Below, piece after piece: positions 59,549-64,000 of a DNA stretch of 64,000 nt (the first letter of the stretch is position 1; the number at the start of each line of letters is the position of its first letter). The notes beneath the pieces are model-generated. The model searched no databases, was not told where the DNA came from, and saw only the letters and a list, made by a program, of their open reading frames with translations. Origin of the DNA: DATILI01 sp035476635 (GTDB lineage Bacteria > Pseudomonadota > Gammaproteobacteria > Burkholderiales > Burkholderiaceae_C); contig DATILI010000148.1 in NCBI GenBank assembly GCA_035476635.1, forward strand, positions 1 through 64,000. The letters are read 5' to 3'. Both the position numbers and the translations under genes were made by a program.

Positions 59549-60810
59549 TTCACCCTCGCAATATCGGCGCCGATGCCGCGCAGCTTGGCTTCCATCTGGT
59601 CATAGCCGCGGTCCAGGTGGTAGATGCGATCAACCATGGTTTCACCCTCGGCCACCAGGCCGGCGATGACCAGGCTGGCCGAGGCACGCAGGTCGGTCGC
59701 CATCACGGTGGCGCCGGAGAGTTTCTCGACGCCTTCGATCACGGCCAATTTGCCTTCGGTCTGGATGTGCGCGCCCAGGCGCACCAGTTCATTGACATGC
59801 ATGAAGCGGTTCTCGAAGATCGTCTCGGTGACCTTGGAAGTGCCTTCGGCAATGGCATTGAGCGCCATGAATTGCGCCTGCATATCGGTGGGAAAGCCCG
59901 GGTATTCGGTGGTGCGAAAAGACTGCGCCTTCAGCCGGCCCTGGGATTGCACTCGGATTCCGTTGTCTTGCGCAGTCACGGTGGCGCCGGCGTCGCGCAG
60001 CTTCTGCACCACTGCGTCCAGGTGATCCGCCCGCCCATGCCGCAGCACCACATCACCGCCCGCGGCCGCGACAGCGCACAGGAATGTTCCGGCCTCGATG
60101 CGGTCGGCCACCACCTGGTGCGTACAGCCATGGAGTTTTTCCACACCCTGGATGCGGATACAGCTGGTGCCGTGGCCTTCGATCTTCGCACCCATCTTGA
60201 TGAGCATCTCCGCCAGATCGGGAATCTCGGGCTCCTGGGCGGCGTTCTCGAGAATGGTTTCCCCTTCGGCCAGGGCACCGGCCATCAGGAAGTTCTCGGT
60301 TCCGGTCACCGTCACCATGTCGGTGGTGATGCGCGTCCCTTTGAGACGCGTCCAGCCCTTGGGCAGCTTGGCGATCATGTAGCCGTGCTCGACCACGATT
60401 TCCGCGCCCATGGCCTGCAGGCCCTTGATGTGCTGGTCGACCGGACGCGAACCGATGGCGCAACCGCCAGGCAGGGACACCGTCGCCTCGCCAAAACGCG
60501 CGAGCAAGGGCCCCAGGGCCAGTACCGATGCCCGCATCGTCTTGACCAACTCGTAGGGCGCTTCGGGCGAACTCAGGCGACTGGCGTCGATGCGCACGGT
60601 GCCATCGTCTCCTCGCTCCACCTCGACCCCCATGTTCCGGATCAGCTTGAGCATGGTCGCGACGTCTTGCAGGCGCGGCACATTGGTCAGGGTAACCGGC
60701 TCGGCCGTCAGCAGCGCAGCGCAAAGCTCGGGCAGCGCGGCATTCTTGGCGCCGGAAATCCGGACTTCACCGTGGAGTTGCTTGCCACCGCGAATCAATA
60801 ACTTATCCAT
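59545..60810 (-). CDS. murA: MurA, UDP-N-acetylglucosamine 1-carboxyvinyltransferase
   Basis: MurA adds enolpyruvate to UDP-GlcNAc, the first step toward peptidoglycan. The 421-residue protein starts [38 protein letters not shown]. The catalytic Cys lies in [19 protein letters not shown] near residue 117, so the enzyme is of the fosfomycin-sensitive (Cys) type. It is followed by hisG with ATGA overlap. Confidence 0.97.
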   Translation of the reverse strand: MDKLLIRGGKQLHGEVRISGAKNAALPELCAALLTAEPVTLTNVPRLQDVATMLKLIRNMGVEVERGDDGTVRIDASRLSSPEAPYELVKTMRASVLALGPLLARFGEATVSLPGGCAIGSRPVDQHIKGLQAMGAEIVVEHGYMIAKLPKGWTRLKGTRITTDMVTVTGTENFLMAGALAEGETILENAAQEPEIPDLAEMLIKMGAKIEGHGTSCIRIQGVEKLHGCTHQVVADRIEAGTFLCAVAAAGGDVVLRHGRADHLDAVVQKLRDAGATVTAQDNGIRVQSQGRLKAQSFRTTEYPGFPTDMQAQFMALNAIAEGTSKVTETIFENRFMHVNELVRLGAHIQTEGKLAVIEGVEKLSGATVMATDLRASASLVIAGLVAEGETMVDRIYHLDRGYDQMEAKLRGIGADIARVK

Positions 60811-60850
60811 GAAAGCTCAAGTGAGGTTGCAGCCGCCCGTCCGGCGGCCA

Positions 60851-61093
60851 TTATTCGGGCAGTGCCGCCCATTCGGCCGGCGTAAAAGTCTTCATCGACA
60901 AGGCGTGCACTTCGTCGGTGTGCATTCTCGCACCCAGCGTGGCGTAGACGCTCTGGTGCCGCTGGATGAGGCGCTTGCCTTGGAACTCCGTGGACACGAT
61001 GGTCGCGTACCAGTGGCGGCCATCGCCCTCGAGTTCGATGTGCTCGCAGGCCAGGCCGCCGGCGATGATGGATTTGAGTTCGTCCGCTGTCAT
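60851..61093 (-). CDS. BolA-family protein (IbaG type)
   Basis: This 80-residue BolA-like protein has HIELEGDGRHWYATIVSTEFQGKRLIQRHQSVYATLG, with the conserved His/Cys near the class II BolA fold and a C-terminal HALSMKTFTPAEW. Such proteins pair with monothiol glutaredoxins (grxD is at 16.9 kb) and bind [2Fe-2S]. It lies between the ABC permease and murA. Confidence 0.9.
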   Translation of the reverse strand: MTADELKSIIAGGLACEHIELEGDGRHWYATIVSTEFQGKRLIQRHQSVYATLGARMHTDEVHALSMKTFTPAEWAALPE

Positions 61094-61153
61094 TTCAGTA
61101 GTCTATGGCGCCAGGCGCCGTTCGCGGCACAGCCGCTTTTGCGGGGAGTCATC

Positions 61154-61924
61154 TCATCCGCGGATTTTGTAGCCGATGCGCAGCAGGTGCACGGCAATGG
61201 CGCTAACCACCAGCAAGGCCGATCCCACTATGCCCAAGCTCAGCCATGGCGAAACATCGCTGACACCGAAGAAACCGTAGCGAAACCCGTCGATCATGTA
61301 AAAGAACGGATTGAGGTGGCTCACGCCCTGCCAGAACACCGGCAGCGAGTGGATTGAATAGAACACGCCGGAGAGAAAAGTCATCGGCATGATGATGAAG
61401 TTCTGGAAAGCCGCCATCTGGTCGAACTTCTCGGCCCACAGCCCGGCGATCAACCCCAGCGCGCCGAGCATGGCGGCACCGAGCACGGCAAATACCAGGA
61501 TCCACAACGGCGCCACAAAGCTGAGCTTGGCAAACCACGCCGTCACGATGAATACGCCGGTGCCGACCGCCAGCCCGCGCGCCACAGACGAGCCCACGTA
61601 GGCGAAAAACCAGCTCCAGTGCGAAAGCGGCGTGAGCAGCACAAACACCAGGCTGCCCATGATCTTGCTCTGGATCAGCGAGGATGAACTGTTGGCGAAT
61701 GCGTTTTGCAACACGCTCATCATCACCAGGCCCGGCACCAGGAAGGCGGTGTAGCTGATCCGGTCGTAAACCTTGACGTTGCCTTCCAGCACATGGCCGA
61801 AGATCAGCAGGTACAGCACCGCGGTCAGCACAGGGGCCGCCACGGTCTGGAAGCTCACCTTCCAGAAACGAAGAACCTCTTTATAGAACAGAGTCTGCCA
61901 ACCGGTCATGAATTCATCTTTCAA
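61154..61924 (-). CDS. ABC-2 type permease (YadH-like)
   Basis: This 256-residue permease has six hydrophobic segments and the pattern MSVLQNAFANSSSSLIQSKIMGSLVFVLLTPLSHW typical of YadH/NodJ-type exporters. The ATPase gene overlaps its start by four bases. The substrate is unknown; location next to mla and murA suggests an envelope component. Confidence 0.9.
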   Translation of the reverse strand: MKDEFMTGWQTLFYKEVLRFWKVSFQTVAAPVLTAVLYLLIFGHVLEGNVKVYDRISYTAFLVPGLVMMSVLQNAFANSSSSLIQSKIMGSLVFVLLTPLSHWSWFFAYVGSSVARGLAVGTGVFIVTAWFAKLSFVAPLWILVFAVLGAAMLGALGLIAGLWAEKFDQMAAFQNFIIMPMTFLSGVFYSIHSLPVFWQGVSHLNPFFYMIDGFRYGFFGVSDVSPWLSLGIVGSALLVVSAIAVHLLRIGYKIRG

Positions 61925-62862
61925 ACCGCCACCGGCAGCGGCTTACTGTGGTCGGCCGTCATAACGTCGAGGAACACGTCCTCCAGATCCGCCTTGCGGA
62001 TTTCCACGTCTTCGGCATGCAGGCCGGCTTCGCGCACAGCTGCCAGGTATTGTTCGATTTCATGGGCGTTATGTGCGGGAAACTGCACGATCCGACCCGT
62101 AATGCGCGCACGCTCGGCCAAGTGCCGAGGAAGTTCGCTATCGATCTTGAAGCGCAACACATTGCTGGACGCTGCCTTGAGCAGGTCGCTGGTGCGCTCC
62201 AGCGCCACCACTCGACCCGTCTTGAGCATGGCGATGCGGCTGCACAATGCTTCGGCCTCTTCCAGGTAGTGGGTGGTCAGCAGCACAGTGTGGCCTTGCT
62301 TGTTCAGGCGCGCGATGAACTGCCACAGGGTCTGGCGCAACTCCACGTCTACACCGGCCGTAGGCTCGTCCAGCACGATGACCCGCGGCTTGTGGACCAG
62401 CGCCTGGGCCACGAGCACGCGGCGCTTCATGCCACCGGACAACTGGCGCATGTTGGCGTTGGCCTTGTCGGCCAAGCCCAGGTTTTCCAGCAACTCATCG
62501 ATCCAGGCATCGTTGTTTTTCACACCGAAGTACCCGGACTGGATGCGCAAGGCTTCACGCACATTGAAGAAGGGATCGAACACCAGTTCCTGCGGCACGA
62601 TGCCCAATTTGCGGCGCGCCTTGGCATAGTCAGCCTGAACATCGCTGCCGTGCACCATGACACGGCCGCTGGTAGCGCGGGTCAGGCCAGCCAGGATGCT
62701 GATCAGCGTCGTCTTGCCCGCGCCATTGGGCCCAAGCAAGCCGAAGAATTCGCCTTCTTCGATGTCAAAGCTAACGCCGTCAAGGGCACGCAATGCATCG
62801 CTTTGCGGGCCACGGGCTGAACTGTAGGTTTTGGAAACGGACTGAAAAGAGATCGCGGGCAT
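61921..62862 (-). CDS. ABC exporter ATP-binding protein (YadG-like)
   Basis: This 313-residue ATPase has Walker A GPNGAGKTTLIS near residue 45, the signature LSGGMKRRVLVAQALVHKP and Walker B VIVLDEPTAGVDVELRQ. A C-terminal extension of about 80 residues follows, typical of the YadG group. It pairs with the YadH-like permease. It lies directly after mlaB in the same direction. Confidence 0.92.
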   Translation of the reverse strand: MPAISFQSVSKTYSSARGPQSDALRALDGVSFDIEEGEFFGLLGPNGAGKTTLISILAGLTRATSGRVMVHGSDVQADYAKARRKLGIVPQELVFDPFFNVREALRIQSGYFGVKNNDAWIDELLENLGLADKANANMRQLSGGMKRRVLVAQALVHKPRVIVLDEPTAGVDVELRQTLWQFIARLNKQGHTVLLTTHYLEEAEALCSRIAMLKTGRVVALERTSDLLKAASSNVLRFKIDSELPRHLAERARITGRIVQFPAHNAHEIEQYLAAVREAGLHAEDVEIRKADLEDVFLDVMTADHSKPLPVAV

Positions 62863-62926
62863 GAGAGCCGGCGATTTTAAGGCCTCAGGCCGTTGGCTGC
62901 TTGGCCGCGCTCAGGCCGCATGCGCC

Positions 62927-63217
62927 CTAAAGGGTCGGGAGTACGCCGGTCGAGGCCGGCAAAAGCTCTGCAACGCCGTACAAAGCCGCCAGGCTGCGCA
63001 GGCGTTGCGGTAAGCCATGCACTGAAAAACTCTTGCCCATGGCCAAACTTTCACGGCGGCATTCCAGCAGCAATGCGAGAGCCGAAGAATCAAATCGGGT
63101 CAATGCGGACGCGTCCGCAATCACCGCCGTCCCAGCCTGAGAACGAAGCCCCTGCACAAGCATGCGCAGGCACGCCGTGGTTTCGCGCTGCGTCAATTCG
63201 GCCGGCAACACCAGCAT
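62927..63217 (-). CDS. mlaB: STAS-domain protein, MlaB-like
   Basis: This 96-residue STAS protein starts MLVLPAELTQRETTACLRMLVQGLRSQAGTAVIADASALTRFDSSALALLLECRRES, with the FDSS Ser/Thr site of MlaB. MlaB is the cytoplasmic regulator of the MlaFE transporter in outer-membrane phospholipid homeostasis. The position after mlaC is the reason for the MlaB name. A TTG codon three codons upstream is an alternative start. Confidence 0.85.
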   Translation of the reverse strand: MLVLPAELTQRETTACLRMLVQGLRSQAGTAVIADASALTRFDSSALALLLECRRESLAMGKSFSVHGLPQRLRSLAALYGVAELLPASTGVLPTL

Positions 63218-63257
63218 CAGCAACAAGCCCCCGTGACGTGCCCCAGGCTAGCCATGC

Positions 63258-63914
63258 TCAGCCTTTCTTCGCCGCAGCGTTGGACTTGTTCTTGTCGGCG
63301 AGCAAGGTGATCAGGCCATCAATGCCCTTGGTATTGATTTCCTGCGCGAACTGGCTGCGATAGGTTTCGACCAGCCAGACGCCGAGCACATTCAGGTTGT
63401 AGATCTTCCAGCCGGCCCCTTCGCCCGGTGTTTTCTCCAGCCGATAGTCAAGCTGGATCGGATCGCCACGGCCTCGAACCTCGGTCCGCACGGTCACATC
63501 CTTGTCTTCAGCGGCTGCGCGCAGTGGCTTGATGGTGATGGTCTGGTCACTGACCTGCGCCAACGCGCCCGAATAGGTGCGCACCAGCAGCGTCTTGAAT
63601 TCGTCCTGCAGGCGCTTTTGCTGCTCCGGGGTCGCCTGACGCCAGCCCGGCCCTACGGCCGACGCCGTCATGCGCTGGAAATTCACGTTCGGCATGATTT
63701 TGGAATCCACCAACGCCATGATCCTGGAGACATCGCCGGCTTGCATGCCCTTGTCGGACTTGATGGTTTCCAACACATCAGTCGACAGGCGCTTCATCAG
63801 CGCATCTGGCGCCTCGTCCGCAGCCTGAACTGCAAAGGGCGTGGCAAGAGCGCTCGCCGCAATGAAGAATCCCAACAATTGACCGAAATAGAGCCCAAGA
63901 AAACGACGATTCAT
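63258..63914 (-). CDS. mlaC: MlaC, periplasmic phospholipid shuttle
   Basis: MlaC carries phospholipid between the outer-membrane MlaA complex and the inner-membrane MlaFEDB complex. From MNRRFLGLYFGQLLGFFIAASALATPFAVQA it has 218 residues and a Sec signal. The mature part has DSKIMPNVNFQRMTASAVGPGWRQATPEQQKRLQDEFKTLLVRTYSGAL, typical of MlaC/Ttg2. The frame continues upstream, but the signal peptide start is clear. mlaA/D/E/F would be expected beyond the right edge of the window. Confidence 0.94.
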   Translation of the reverse strand: MNRRFLGLYFGQLLGFFIAASALATPFAVQAADEAPDALMKRLSTDVLETIKSDKGMQAGDVSRIMALVDSKIMPNVNFQRMTASAVGPGWRQATPEQQKRLQDEFKTLLVRTYSGALAQVSDQTITIKPLRAAAEDKDVTVRTEVRGRGDPIQLDYRLEKTPGEGAGWKIYNLNVLGVWLVETYRSQFAQEINTKGIDGLITLLADKNKSNAAAKKG

Positions 63915-64000
63915 ATTTTTCCTTACAACGCGGAGAAATCCGCAGTTCAATTCAACGTGTTGGAACAGCTGAACGCCGACCGGTTCCGCCCGCATGCGCG

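Noticed and set aside
63915..64000. C-terminal end of another mla gene at the right edge
   Set aside because: All three minus-strand frames were read. Two stop within this stretch and could be the tail of a gene such as mlaA, but too few residues remain to recognise anything, so none is called.

Overview
The window is about 64 kb of G+C-rich chromosomal DNA from a betaproteobacterium. Gene content and order (ubiE–Tim44-like–ubiJ–ubiB, hemA–prfA–prmC–grxD, proS/rppH/CNP1-like/proB/obgE/rpmA/rplU/ispB, pilBCD–coaE–zapD–yacG, petABC–sspAB, mla–murA–his–tat) are those of Burkholderiales, and the style best fits Comamonadaceae. The genus cannot be settled from sequence reading alone. Nearly all of it is vegetative core genome with tightly packed operons. 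There is no phage, transposase, rRNA or CRISPR array, and no gene-free stretch over 300 bases.

Left part (1–8.0 kb, minus strand): a ubiquinone cluster (DUF971 protein, ubiE, Tim44-like protein, ubiJ, and ubiB cut by the window edge) preceded by a very large fused FAD/iron-sulfur oxidoreductase. 8.1–13.2 kb (plus): a complete ugpB-A-E-C-Q glycerol-3-phosphate/glycerophosphodiester uptake operon with two intergenic hairpin elements. 13.5–18.4 kb (plus): hemA, prfA, prmC, grxD and a Lon-like AAA+ ATPase without a protease domain. 18.4–26.3 kb: a CorC/HlyC-type membrane protein, a twin-arginine-signal lytic transglycosylase coupled to proS, divergent rppH and a CNP1-like gene, then proB, obgE, rpmA and rplU on the minus strand.

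26.4–33.1 kb (plus): ispB, tRNA-Pro(CGG), the type IV pilus genes pilB, pilC and pilD, then coaE, zapD and yacG. 33.1–39.7 kb (minus): a MutT-type Nudix hydrolase, a DUF815 ATPase, argJ, secA and an M23 peptidase, with a small DciA-like gene divergent from the last. 40.0–45.0 kb (minus): an unusual methyltransferase, tRNA-Thr(TGT), sspB, sspA and the cytochrome bc1 operon petABC. mscL is divergent from petA. 45.6–48.7 kb: pdxA and a NIF3-like gene (minus), then a DegS/DegQ-type periplasmic protease (plus).

Right part (48.7–63.9 kb, minus throughout) is one long co-directional cluster, read right to left: mlaC, mlaB, a YadGH-type ABC exporter, a bolA-like gene, murA, hisG, hisD, [RHH antitoxin + PIN toxin], hisC, hisB, hisH, hisA, [hexose-6-phosphate mutarotase-like], hisF, hisI, hisE, a DUF4870-like membrane protein, a HIT protein, tatA, tatB, tatC. 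It covers outer-membrane lipid homeostasis, peptidoglycan precursor synthesis, eight histidine biosynthesis proteins and the Tat translocase. The most unusual feature of the window is the toxin–antitoxin pair inserted between hisD and hisC. A perfect palindrome with flanking half-sites lies just upstream of the antitoxin, so an autoregulated promoter probably sits in the middle of the his operon.
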